Assembly: GCA_032718565.1 (NCBI GenBank)
Contig: JAVGVS010000020.1
Location: 1,464,968-1,528,967 of the forward strand
Direction: 5' to 3'
Source: Distichodus sexfasciatus
Taxonomy: Eukaryota > Chordata > Actinopteri > Characiformes > Distichodontidae
DNA: 64,000 nt
Every line of letters begins with the position of its first letter. Within the stretch, counting starts at the first letter, position 1. Positions 12,091 to 23,839 of the stretch are shown here, one piece after another. Below the pieces are notes generated by a model, which ran no database searches, was not told the DNA's origin, and saw only the letters and a program-made list of their open reading frames with translations. The position numbers and the translations under genes were made by a program.

Positions 12091-12339
12091 ACCCCACTGT
12101 GATCGCTGCCACCCAGACTGCCAAGGTGTGTGGGCTGGAATTTTGGGCCATGAACCAACCCATTTCAATCACTCTCCCTTCCACAGATTCATTTCACAGA
12201 TTCACAGATTCACGGACACACAAACATGAAATCAACTGTTCAATAACATGAGACAGAGACATAAATAACGAATAGAGAGAAGGCAGGTAAAAGGAGAGTG
12301 AGACAGAGTGAGAAAAGACGTGACCTATAGGAGACAAGC

Positions 12340-12520
12340 TCACCCACAGCGTGGAGCTAAATGGCCGGATTCATGTGGTCTGTGTGGGGAGGAAACTCGC
12401 TCTCCTTTTTGATGGTTAATAAATGCATGAGCTACACATTTATTTTTGCCACTTCCATCATGAGACGCATTGATTCGGGCTGCCAAAGCCTTCCGCAAGT
12501 TTCCTACCCCACCTTGCCAA
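12340..12520. promoter_or_regulatory. Candidate conserved non-coding element
   Basis: Non-repetitive with GGTTAATAAATGCATGAGC and ATGAGACGCATTGATTCGG. It lies between low-complexity tracts. Weak evidence. Confidence 0.18.
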
Positions 12521-12987
12521 AAGACACGGCGAAATAAATATGGAACCCTTAAAAAAAAGCCTTTAAACGACTTCCTCCTCCAAACGCCGAGTTGGAAATG
12601 AGAGATTACTGATAAATATTTGGTCTAAAATTGACTTTTGTCTAAAGGCTCTGACTGTGTCATCATGTCTGTGCTTAACCACAGTGAACTGAGTAAGACT
12701 CTCCTGGAGCTCTACATGAGAGCCAAACGGACCCAAAGCTGAACCCGCGGCCATCTTGAGTATAAAGGGATGGAAAGATGGACGCTGCATTAAAGGAGTA
12801 AAGGATTTGAGATCTGTGGTCTCTCTCCCTCTCTCTCTTCTGAGTGCTTAACTGGTAGAGGTAAAAGACCACACTGGCCGCAGTCAGAGTCCTTGTGCCC
12901 TGAAAACCACATCTGACCACCAGGACCTCAGGGAAACCACCGTCTGATGGAGGGGAAAAGAGCCGGGAAAAGAAAGAGCAAGCTCAT

Positions 12988-12989
<2 letters not shown>

Positions 12990-13018
<29 letters not shown>
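12990..13018 (+). repeat. (GA)n microsatellite
   Basis: Near-pure GA run. Confidence 0.9.
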
Positions 13019-13404
13019 GGATAAGGAGGGAGAGGTGAGGGCCGTGGCCTCCATAGCAGGCTGATGGCAGTATAAAGATATTAATTGCTTTTTGACATGA
13101 TTTGGTTGTGGGAAGAGGGCTGTGTTGTGGCTTTACACCGACATCCACTGAGACTGTAAAAGGTGAATGAAAATTACTTACAACTTGATGCTGTCGTTTA
13201 TGAATGGAAAATTTGCATTTATGCCTCTTATCAAGAGCGACTTGCATTTCTAAATACAGGGCCAGTCTTCCTGGAGCAACGTGGGGGGCCCAGTGGTGGT
13301 CCAAGTGGTGGTAGTGCTGGAAGTTGTTTGTAGTAAAGCCTGAACCCGTTATTATTGGTCCCAAAGCCAAGCGTGCCATCATTAGAAGACATGAATCAAA
13401 GGCA

Positions 13405-13515
13405 GCTGGACTTCTTTTAGGTTCTTGAAGACTTTTTTTAATCTCTCATCTGAAAGACTTACTCAGTTCTAAAAAGCTGATTTAGTGCTGGTTTCTTGAA
13501 CATGGATTAAGCCTA
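13405..13515 (+). repeat. Interspersed repeat with a second copy at 14310
   Basis: CTTGAAGAC, CTCTCATCTGAAAG and AGTTCTAAAAAG occur here and, slightly changed, at 14310-14400. This word order is common in fish interspersed repeats; class not recognised. Confidence 0.4.
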
Positions 13516-14309
13516 GTCTTGGTTTACATTGCAATACCAATGAAGATTTACCACTGAGGGCCAATTTCTCAGTCGTGGATTAATTGTGCATTCCATTCGA
13601 TTGGTGCTCATTTTCAGAGTCGTTTTCAGAGAGCTGAAGCTGGAAGTGACGACATGCACACCCCCTTTTTTGGACATCTGACCAAATATCTCAAAGCAGC
13701 ACAGAGTACCCCGAGTTCAGGAGCCAAGATGGGAGCTCAGTGTAAAGACTGTAATAAATGCTTATATTTTTTAGATTTTTTATCACTTTTGTGTTGCTTG
13801 TGTCTAACTTGGTCAGCTGTGTACATAATACAGTAGTCGATAGACGTGTTACTACAGTCATGTTATACATGAAATACCGTGTTAAGGGACGTTTATCAAG
13901 TGCCGATGCTAAATTGGCTGGTCGATGTTTCTAGAAAGAAAAGACTAGCCTAGTTAGCCGAACAAAAAAGCAAACAGGATCAGTAACTTGAGACAGAAAA
14001 TTCAGATAAAAAGGTATAAAAGTTATAAAAATCTTCTATCTGAGTTCACACATCCAATTCGGTTTTCACTGTATTTGTAGCAGATGTGACGTAATCTCGT
14101 CAACCGAATCTCGGATCCAATGGCATATGGAAAAGATCCACACAAGCCAAGCTGTGGATCAAGGTGTGAGTCTTTAATCAGTACTTAACTCATTGGTGTC
14201 ACCCAAACAACATCTTGGATGGCAGGGTGAGTCAACTGTTCTCTGAACAACTTTCAAGGTGATGAACCAATTAGTGGTTGAACACCTGAAAATCTCGAGA
14301 GTTTGATTC

Positions 14310-14470
14310 AGTGGCAACTCCAGTTCTTTTAATTTCTTGAAGACGTTTCAGCTCTCATCTAAAAGGTTTCTTTAGTTCTAAAAAGCAGATTGTTATAAGA
14401 ACCCCGAAGTTAGACTAGTTATGGTTTTAGACACCAAGATGGTATGAGTTGAAGTGTTTACATCAGCAGT
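14310..14470 (+). repeat. Interspersed repeat, second copy
   Basis: TTTCTTGAAGACGTTTCAGC, CTCTCATCTAAAAGG and TTAGTTCTAAAAAGC match the copy at 13405. Confidence 0.4.
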
Positions 14471-15731
14471 TCATTTCCAAGTCTTTGAGTACTGCTACAC
14501 TGAACACACTAAGAGACTGCTGTCCCCATTGGAGTAAATTATGGGAGAATGTTGGGGTGTTGTGACCACTCTATATTCAAAAGTTATTATGCTGTCTGAC
14601 TCCGCTGAATGGATTAAGAGCTGAACCGCTAGTGTGCAACACAAATTTGTCATTTGTCATTTTTGCATAACTTATTCATTGTGTTTTTCCTGGAAAATCC
14701 AGACACAAGCACAGAGAGTACAAAAACAACCACAATTTATAAAACAAGGCTGAAATACAACCATTTGACATAAAACACTAATAATTATGACCCACCACAT
14801 TATCAATATTCATGGGACATTCCTGCCAGCATGTCAATTAGATAAGGCATGTGTAATTTATTTTGGAAACGTGTCTATTGATGAAGTGTCTTAATGAAAA
14901 ATGCAACGTTTGCATTGCAGGGGAACTCCAGAAGTGTGAGTAGCCACCCCTGACAACGGTATTATGTAAAAGTGACAAAGGGAAGCATTGGAGACACTCT
15001 GCAGTGCAGGCCACCCTACTGTGACTGGAGCTGGTGTTTTGCTATTGCTAAGCAAACTCTTTTTCCACATTTCTTCATTTCCTAGTCAAACAATGTTTCC
15101 ATGGCTGTTTATAACATCATTTACGGTTTACCGTAACATGAAAATTCAGTTATGTCAAAACACATAAACTGATTCTTTTGTTAAAATTATGCAGAGATGC
15201 TGGTCATTTCCTTTATACGTCAACGAATTGGCAGTTTATGTGTTTTTAATATAAAAGTGGTTGAAATCTCTCTCTCTCTCTCTCACTCAATCTCTCTAGA
15301 AACCAACACAAAAAATGCTGTTGCTCTATTGTTAACAGTGAAACCTACACTTGTGTAACACAAGGTTTCGACATGTAGTGGTTGGATCACATTAATGAAA
15401 AGAAAACAGCAGGATGGAGACACAAAACTTTCTGAAACAGCTCTTTGCTTTTCTCCTCTAATTCCTCATCTCGTCATGAGACCGAACCGACCTTTCAGAC
15501 ACTAGCAGGCCCTGGCTTAAGGTAAAAGTAAAAGAAGTGAAAAGAAAATTCAACAAAATATCACAAATGGTTTAAAGATTGTAAACATTGTGAGTAATGG
15601 ATTTGCATGTAAAACCTCAAATATTACCTCCAATATATGAATTAACTTCTACGCCTTACACTTGTTTGTTTGGTTTGCACTTTCTTAGTCTCAACTCAGC
15701 TCAGACTGCAGAACTAAATATAGATAGTAGT

Positions 15732-15910
15732 GAGCAGTTTGTAGAATAACAGTTAGGGAGTTGGCCCCATGATTGAAGGATCACCGATTCAAGTCACAGA
15801 CCAGTAAAGGTACTCACCACCAAGGTACTCATCAGCAAGGTACCCCAAGCACTGCTCCCCTGCTCCCCGGGCGCTGCCAAAAAGCTGCCCACTGCTCCTC
15901 ACTCATACAT
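15732..15910 (+). mobile_element. SINE family B, partial
   Basis: It has TTAGGGAGTTGGCCCCATGA, GTACTCATCAGCAAGGTACC, GCTCCCCGGGCGCTGCC and AGCTGCCCACTGCTCC blocks. The 3' end beyond CACTCAT is lost. Confidence 0.6.
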
Positions 15911-17340
15911 TAGCTCATGCGCTATATGAGGAAATCATTTGTGCAATTTGCTCGCTAAAATGCTTCCACAAAAAACTTGAAACGCAAAGACGTATAACCG
16001 TATTCACACTATGCATGCTCCAGGTATGTATTAATAATGAAATTGATGTTTAACGCAATAAGGAGTGTGAAGCACAATAAGGTGTGATTATCAGAATTGG
16101 CTCCAACTCTAGTACAGTACAAGCACATTGCATGAAAGCTGCCTACTAATGACACCAACATATTCAACATTGTCCGGTTCCTGTTTACATTCGCCACATA
16201 ATGACCTGGTAAAACGGCAAACTTAGAAAGCTTAACATGTCATGCATTATTCACCGCGCTCGTGTCAGCCTGTCGTTGCGTCTTCCACTGTCTGCATCGA
16301 AGTCTGCAGGCTCTCATTAAAAATAGAAGGAGCATTTACTAAGAGTAAAAGTCATAATGTGAAATCTTTAGCAAGACTTAAGCACAGGACGGTGCAGCGT
16401 TCCGCTGACGTCGCAAAATAAGAAAAACTACGACGGCAAGAGCCTTGGATCTTAGTCATTTTTTCTGCTTGCTCTGGTTATTTTTTTGCTTCGTCTCAAT
16501 AAAAGTCACTCTGTTATAGCAGAGTGTAGAACAAGGTAATGGCTTCTGCTTCCTGTTTGAATGCGACGGCTGTGTTTACTATAATTTTTAGTTAAGAGCT
16601 TTGTTGTAAAAAAGTTGTCATTCCATGATCTTGTGTTAAGACGACGTCATGTTTAAAGCCTTGTCCTTTTCTCTCATTTTTTCACCCTCAAACTCATTGT
16701 TAGAGCCATTTCTGTGCTGTAACTGAACATGCACCTTTGAATATTTGGATTTAATATCTTAAGTATTTATAACAGAATTTTAAGTTCTATTTCTAGTACC
16801 TTGTAGTATCTGCATTTGTCACAGTGTAAGAATTAATATGTAATTGCTTTACGCGGTGCAATTTGATTGGCTGAATTTAGTATAAAACATAAGATCACTC
16901 ATAAGACAGCAGAAGCCTTCAGCCTGAGAGCAACACTGTCATGTACACGTCATGAAATTGTAACATTGAGGAATTCATCTTTTGTTTTGTATAGGTTTAA
17001 GTGGAGATACAGACTTTTTATTTTTCTGATACGTGTCGAGTGTAAAAGAACTCGAAGGCCAGTGAGTCAGCAGGCTGCACTCACACTCATTCTCTCTTGT
17101 TTAGTGTAATAAAACGGCCTGAAGGTGCAAAGCGTCCTGCAGAAGGCAGCGGCACACCACAATCGACTCGTAAAAAACAAGTTCCAGACGACTTCTGATT
17201 TCTGATCAAGGGGACGCAGGAGGAATGGTGAAGCGTGGGTGAGGACGGGAGAAAACCAAAGCCAAATAAATTGTTTGCAAATGTACCAAAGGCTTTGCAC
17301 ATATGAAGGAGAGGAGTGCAAGCAAAAATGGGGAAGGAAG
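15911..17340. other. Unique intergenic DNA
   Basis: No gene or repeat recognised; a GA run follows at 17343-17366. Confidence 0.45.
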
Positions 17341-17479
17341 AGAAAGAGAGAGAGAGAGAGAGGGAGAGTCTAAAGAAATTGGAGACATCCAATAGGGGAA
17401 GAAGCTGGAAGTCTGGTCCTGGTTAGCTGGCGCGGTGTCGGGGCTCCGGGTGGGCCGAGGAAGAGTGACAGTGATGAAG

Positions 17480-17790
17480 TAGCTCAGAGAGAGAGAGACA
17501 GCCGAGACGGTTTGGACACCTGCGTCGACCGCAACATTGCTCAAATCGGTAGATATCAAAACAATATGGGCTCACAATACGAGGAGCCAACGGCTGCGTA
17601 CCTTACACCAAAACCCATATGGCAGAGGATTAAACAGTCCGACTAGCAGCCGACCTACGCGCGGCCCGAGGCTAATTAAAGCTAATGCTAAGTTAATGTT
17701 GTCTTGGAATGACTCAAGCAAGTGAACACTGCCAATTCCACAGCGTGGAGTCGTCATAGGAACACGGTGGATGATGTAGTCCAAACAACA
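17480..17790. promoter_or_regulatory. Candidate regulatory block, CpG-containing
   Basis: Unique sequence with CTACGCGCGGCCCGAGG at about 17656 and GCTAATTAAAGCTAATGC beside it. No convincing ORF. Confidence 0.2.
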
Positions 17791-18917
17791 AAGAATCAGC
17801 CGTTAGCGGTCCTCATCCTTCCAGAAGCAAACTCTTATATACAGCCAATCAACAAAAGCCAAGAAGCCAGAACATTTAGAGTTCAACTTTGCTGAATTCA
17901 GTAGGACGTTTGATGAGTTTTGGCAACTTTTAACTGCTGTGGGCTTTTTCCATCTGATAATATGGGTTGAGCCTTTGCTCGAAAGTGTTCAGAAATGGCT
18001 TTCAGAATGTTGGTGCTGATATGTTTCCAAGAGTCAGGACAATGCAGCTCGGACGGATCAGGCATAAGCCATGAAACCATATCAAAAAGTCAAAAATACA
18101 AACTTCATATTCAAGATATATGCTGATAGCATCACCTAATAAAATGTTATTCTGTTCATGGCTCTCAAACTACAAACATTATTAGGAAGCTTATAAATTA
18201 ATGGCATAATACATTTAGATAATTATTGAATCATTTGACAAACTAAACAATTATGTTGAAACCCTTTTTTTAAAATCTAATTTTCGTTTTGATTTAACGT
18301 TGTCTATTTCAAATAAATCAGCAAATCTGTTCATCAAATAAAAATAAACTATTATTAATTAAATCATCTATTTAATTATTTTTTATTGAATGACAATTTA
18401 ATTAATAATTTTTGTCAGTGGTGGGGCTTATTCTAATTTCTGTGGAAGCCTGATGGAGACATTGATGTTATTCCACACACTTTTGAATGCTCTCTTTTAA
18501 GTGCTAATAGCAACAGCTGTTGCCATGGGTAAATATAAATATACACAAATAAAACTGAACATTCTGCCGCTAGAACACAGACGTCTATCCATACCTGTAA
18601 CATAAAAGTAAATATGATAAAGCTGTATGCTCACACTCATATTAAGCCGTTGTTAAACAGGACAGGGGCCACATCACTCAACATGTGAGATGTGTGAGGA
18701 GAACAGATAACAGCATGTTTTAATATTCCTAGCCCTGGTGATTTTGCACAATTGCAGGCAATAAATCAGCTTTAGATGAAGGCTTCTCAGGTCTCCACGA
18801 GAGGTTATTTGCTCTCCCCTGCTTTGTCTCGGTATGGTGGAGGGTATTGTTGAGTGAAATGGCCTTTTATAATGATGATAACTCACATTTTTTGTCCTAG
18901 CGAGTGGGCCCATTATA
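17791..18917. other. AT-rich intergenic DNA
   Basis: 18180-18420 is very AT-rich. Nothing else recognised. Confidence 0.45.
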
Positions 18918-19127
18918 AGTGAGTGAGTCTTTGCCACAGTGAAATGTTACCGCTGCATTTGACCCATCCGTGAAGGAGCAGCGGGCAGCTTTTTGGCAGA
19001 GCCCGGGTTGCAGTGTTTGGGAACGTTACCTTGCTCATGAGTACCTCAGTGACACCTTTACCGGTCTTGAACTGACCACTTTCTGAGCACAGGGCCAACT
19101 CCCTAACCATTACGCTACCAATTGTCC
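18918..19127 (-). mobile_element. SINE family B
   Basis: On the minus strand it reads from a head with GGTAGCGTAATGGTTAGGG through GGTACTCATGAGCAAGGTA to GGGTCAAATGCAGCGG. Minus-strand ORFs here come from the repeat. Confidence 0.65.
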
Positions 19128-19299
19128 TGACCTGCTACCAAATTCCCAAATTTGCCTTTATGTGCACCTATAATCTCAATTTTTCAACAATATTGTTTGA
19201 CATTTTAGGGTTTTGATGGGCTATTCTCCATTCTTTTGCTCCAACAATTTTAATGCACATGCTATACTTTGTTACACTTGTGTTATGGATATATTTTTC

Positions 19300-19480
19300 T
19301 TGACTCTTGACAGCTGCAAGATGAATTCGGAGGATGGAATCCACCTTGCCAAAGATTAAGGCAAGAATCTGTGGCCATGAAATAGATTCAATGTATTAGC
19401 TTGTTGTCAAACTAACTACTAAATTAAAACAGTAACTTGGCTGTAGCTGCTACTGTTTAAAAGTACCTTCCCCGACACAG
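19300..19480 (+). mobile_element. hAT-like MITE, family G fragment
   Basis: It contains GACAGCTGCAAGATGAATTCGGAGG and GGCAAGAATCTGTGGCCATG as recognisable family blocks (each read in part) and a decayed end CCCCGACACAGG. The left end is missing. Confidence 0.4.
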
Positions 19481-19931
19481 GAGACAGTCTTATGGACTTT
19501 TGGGGCCATAATCAGAATTGGTCTTTGACATTAGCTCGGGTCTCTGGGCCTTTTACAGGAATGAAGAAGGTTTCAGCACTGCACTCCACTCAGCTCTCTC
19601 CTGATCAACACAGATATAACCTGATCAGTGTTGACAGCAAATATTTTTCCGTGTTGGAGAACGCTTTATGATGGCGAAATTGAATCATGTCTCAACCTGC
19701 AGTTCAGTAAGATCCCAGCGGGGAGGAAAATGAGAAAAGGAGGTGAGAGAGTGAGAGTGAGGGAGATACAAACATTTCAGAAATGTAAGCAAATGCTTTC
19801 ATCAATCCAAGCCTTCAAAGGGCAAATTTAGTTTCTTATTTAAAATATTTGACCTATGACCTTTCCATTAAAAAAAACACATTTATCAAAAAGATCATTC
19901 AGCAAAGAAAAATGCTAAATCTTGACTGATC

Positions 19932-19987
19932 CATTTTACATTTACATTACAGCATTTAGCAGACACTCTTGTCCAGAGCGATAAGAT
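19932..19987 (-). mobile_element. SINE family C, 3' tail fragment
   Basis: The reverse complement gives the CTCTGGACAAGAGTGTCTGC and TAAATGTAATGTAAATG tail typical of many fish tRNA-SINEs. Confidence 0.5.
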
Positions 19988-19989
19988 AA

Positions 19990-21287
19990 TCAGAATGCTT
20001 GGAAAACTGCTCAGGTTATTAATAAGCCAGTCTTTTTAATCTACAATGTCACATATCAACAAATGCTGCAAATTGTGGCAAATTAAAGGCACTGAGAATA
20101 ATGGAAAGGCCCTGGTTAGACTAGATTAGTAGAAATCATGTTTGTATCATCCCAGGCATCCCAATGGCAAATGAAATTAGTAAATGGCTTCATGAGCTGT
20201 AAGTGAGAACTGAAGGAGCTGTCAGAAGAAATAAAGAGAGAGTGTATGTCTGCTGCTTTAGTGAGACTAGACTGTAATATGACACACTTGTTCTAGCTTG
20301 TACACTCATAAACACTTGATTTTGCAGTGTGGTGTAGGAATGGAGGATACACTGTAGAAATGCAATATAGAAAGTGAATAAGACCTGGTTTTACCTACAG
20401 ATTACAACTCATTGTTTGCAATGTTTAATTTTCAAATGTAAAAGTAAAAAGACACTTTTGCAAATAACATAATTCACTACATTAAAAAAAAACCCCAAAT
20501 ATTAGTTTCCTACATAATATGGACTGCACTGGCCTCAATGTTAAACAATATTTTAGTTGCTTTTTGTGGTTTGAAATAATGGAAGCCATGGAGTTAAATC
20601 AGAATAAGATTTTGTCTCATATCAATCGCTTGCTCCTGAATTGAATCAAAATCTTATCGTATCATACTTTGTGATATCGACACATATCAAATCGTAGTCT
20701 GTTTAATATGTATAATATCATATTGTGATGAAACTTGTGATTTACACTCTTGTAATATCAAAAGGCAACTTCTGGACTTGAAAGATCAAGTGACTGTACT
20801 CTTTATTTTGTCTTTCAGTGTAGAGATCTGTCTTCAATGGTGTCTACTTCTGCTGTTGATAAATGAATATTACATGCACTGTAATTATAAAATACTATTT
20901 ACATCTTTCTTGGCACGAGTGTGCTCTTGAGGAATGTTTTCAAAGCTCTCCTTTTACCAGTGAACTCCACACTTAAATATTCTCTTTTTTACCGCCCGGA
21001 CACGGCACATTGCTGAGGGAAACCACTGACTAAAAATACTTGGTGTCTGCAAACATTAAGTTTCACTCTCTCTCTCTCTCATACACACACACAAACACAC
21101 ACACACACACACATCATGGCCATGTATAACCCCTGTAGCAGCCACACTGAAAGTGTGAGACATCACTTGTGGACACACACACACAGAATTACTGATCATG
21201 GGCCAGTGTTTTGCCACTACCATGGGTGGTCCAACTTCTGTGGTTCTGGCAAGTCTGTTCGCCCGCCACTCTGACGACTTATACTCA
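19990..21287. other. Unique AT-rich intergenic DNA
   Basis: Only the decayed repeat at 20610-20770 and a CT/CA microsatellite at 21066-21112 are seen. Confidence 0.45.
20610..20770 (-). mobile_element. Decayed relative of the 41879 repeat
   Basis: AATCAAAATCTTATCGTATC and CATATCAAATCGTAGTCTG share the GATA/ATCGT-rich character of 41879-42150. Weak evidence. Confidence 0.25.
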
Positions 21288-22370
21288 CACAGACCCTCTC
21301 TCTCCATCCGTCCATCCATCCATCCATTCATCCATCCATCCATCCTTTTCCCCGCCCATCCATCTATCTTTCTCTCTGTCTTGCAGCTCAGCCATATGCT
21401 AATGAAAAACCCAGTTTTTCCAGATTTTCCAGTATTACTTTCCAAAAAGTGATATAATGTGCTACAGAAATTTTATCAGTATCTGTTCATTTTTCGTTTT
21501 GCTTTGCCTTTTGTTGGTACACACAAAGGCCCTCTCCCTGCATCCATCCCACCATCCATTGATCTATCCGTCCACCCTTCCATCCATCTTTCTTACTCTG
21601 TCTTTGTAAGGGATTCAACTCAACCACATGTTGATAAAAACAATTCTTTTTGGCAGATTTTCCAACATTGCATTCCAAGAGTGATATAATATGTTTCAGC
21701 AACTTTAGCTGAATCTTTTCATTTCTTTTTTTTTTTTTTTTTTGCTTTTTGTTGGTATACACACAGACCACAGAGTCTTGCTCCATCCATCAATTCACTC
21801 ATCCATTTATCCATCCACCCAGCCATCCATCTATCTTTCTTTCTGTTATTCAACCATATATTGATGATAACACTTATTTTTGTGAATTTTATAACAATGT
21901 GCATCAGTAACTCAGTAATTTTCAGTAGTATTTTTCAGTAGTAATTTTCTTTTGTTGGTGTAAACACATAGATCTCCTCCCTCTCTCCATCCATCCATCC
22001 ATCCATATATCCATTCATCAATATGTCCATTCATTAATCCATCATCCATCAGTATATACATCCATCTATCCATATGTCCATCCATCCATCTATCTATCCA
22101 TATGCCCATTTATCTATTCATCCATCTATCTATCCATATGCCCATTTATCTATTCATCCATCCATCTATCCATATGTCCATCCATCCACCCATCCATCCT
22201 TCTACCTGCCCATCTATCTTTCTTTCTCTCTGTCTTTCTACAGGGTTCAGCTCAACCACATATTAATGAAGAAACTTTTTCAATATCTCATTCCAAAAAA
22301 CAATATAATGTGTGTAACTTTATCACAATCAGTTTGTTTCTTTTTGTTTTGCCTTTTTATGTATTTCTGC
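21288..22370 (+). repeat. Tandem array of ~235-bp units containing ATCC tracts
   Basis: At least four units begin near 21288, 21522, 21762 and 21964. Each has an ATCC/ATCT tract, TATCTTTCTT, a TTCAACTCAACCACAT-like block, a TCCAACATTGCATTCCA-like block, GTGATATAATGTG, and CTTTTGTTGGTACACACA. The last unit is longer because its ATCC tract has expanded (21985-22215). All ORFs rich in DGWM or HPSIHP here are repeat readings. Confidence 0.7.
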
Positions 22371-22639
22371 TGTACTCTTCTGCAATCCTGCCTTCTCTCC
22401 CTCTTTACTTATTCTTCATTATGAACAGGTGTTGAAAGAAGCTACGATAAAAACATGAAATTGAGGGAGACAGAGAAAGACCGAGAGAAAGAGTGAGGGT
22501 GAAAGGAAGAGAGAGAGCTCATCTGTTTTGAGTTAGCCGCTCTTGCGGTCCAAGGGGTGAGGTCTCGCTCCCTGTAAATGTATGTTTGTACAGGTTAGTG
22601 TCACAATAGCTTGTGCGAGGCAAAAGCAGCAGTCTCCAA

Positions 22640-22880
22640 AATGTGTACAGTAACATCTCCACCCTTTAACCACAGACTACTGCACACTCAATGGCCTCGA
22701 TCCCGTTTATTTTCACCTCGCAGGCCCCTTCGCAATGGGAAGACTAATGGAAGCCAACTGCTGGAATGGCGGCTTGATGGCTGTGACATGTGGAAGCGAT
22801 TGGCCGACGTGGAGCTGGATGTCCACACCTAGCGTGACTACCGTGTGGACGGAGTGTGTTCAGGCATTGCTTAGGGATTT
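22640..22880. promoter_or_regulatory. Candidate regulatory block between low-complexity tracts
   Basis: Complex, GC-moderate, non-repetitive sequence. Overlapping open frames exist, but none resembles a known protein. Confidence 0.18.
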
Positions 22881-22964
22881 GGAGGGGAAGGTGATTTTCA
22901 CATGTTATGGACCATTCAGGTCATGCTTGAAACCACCTGACCCTGCCCCTCCTGTACTCCCATC

Positions 22965-23018
22965 TCTCTCTCTCTCTTTTCTTCTCTCTCTCATTCTATC
23001 TCTATCTTGCTCTTTTTC

Positions 23019-23089
<71 letters not shown>

Positions 23090-23375
23090 CTGTCTCCCCT
23101 GATCCCACTCTCTCCCCACTTCCTTCCCTCTCTCTCTCTTTCTCTGTCTCTGTCTCTCTTTCACTTTTTCTTTTTCCTTTTACCTCTCTCTCTGTCCACG
23201 ATCTTTTTCTCCTGTTCTTCCCCTCTTTTTCTTCATCTCTCTTCCTCATTCTCACGCACTCTTTCTCCCTCTTTCTCTTCCTCTCTCCTCCCTCTCTCCT
23301 TCTTTTTCTCCCTCTGTTGCCCCTGTCCCTCTTATATTGTTCCTAACCCTTTATCTCTTTTGGTCTCCCTGTCTT

Positions 23376-23412
<37 letters not shown>

Positions 23413-23635
23413 ATCTTCCCCCCTCTCTCACTTTCTGTCTCCCCCTCCTCTCCCCACCCCCTTTCTCCCCTTGTTCTTTCCTCCCTTACCCCCTCTATCC
23501 ACCCTCTTTTTGTCTCACTCTCTCCCTTTCTCTCCTTCTTTTCCTACCTCTCTCCTTCATTCTCACTCTTTCTTCCTTCTCCCCCTTTCTCTCCCTCTTT
23601 CCCTCACTTTCTCATTCCCTCCCTCATGGTTGAAG
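22965..23635 (+). repeat. Long polypyrimidine tract with ATCT microsatellite
   Basis: About 670 bp is almost wholly C and T on the plus strand, broken only by the (TATC)n tract at 23019-23089. Ser/Leu/Pro-rich ORFs across it are low-complexity artefacts. Confidence 0.8.
23019..23089 (+). repeat. (TATC)n microsatellite
   Basis: About 17 uninterrupted tetranucleotide units. Confidence 0.95.
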
Positions 23636-23839
23636 ACCCGACCGCTGTATGCTCCTGTTCTGATTGTGGCTGATTAGACTCATTAGCGGTTGCTAGTAGT
23701 CTCACTTACAGCTGACTCTGCTGTGTGGGATGGATGGATAGATGGATGGATGGGAGAATGAAGGTGGGTGGCATACTGTACTCAATGAAAGGGGGTCAGT
23801 ATGAAAGCAACTCTCTCTCTTTCTCTCTCTCTCTCTCCC

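Larger units (their letters stand above)
13020..15730. other. Mostly unique intergenic DNA
   Basis: Apart from the paired repeats at 13405 and 14310 and a CT run at 15270-15298, nothing recognised. Confidence 0.45.

Noticed and set aside
11837..12251. Three overlapping His/Thr/Ser-rich ORFs
   Set aside because: They come from CA-rich low-complexity DNA in all three frames.
17898..18080. Possible transposase fragment on the minus strand
   Set aside because: The reading suggests nothing specific; no catalytic motif or inverted repeats.
21056..22109. Minus-strand ORFs rich in DGWM and ending in LCVYQQKAK-like words
   Set aside because: Readings of the tandem repeat with ATCC tracts; the shared peptides simply reflect the repeated DNA.
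22735..23346. Plus-strand ORF of 203 codons, the longest in the window
   Set aside because: Mostly Ser/Leu/Pro from the polypyrimidine tract and the TATC microsatellite; no domain; low complexity.
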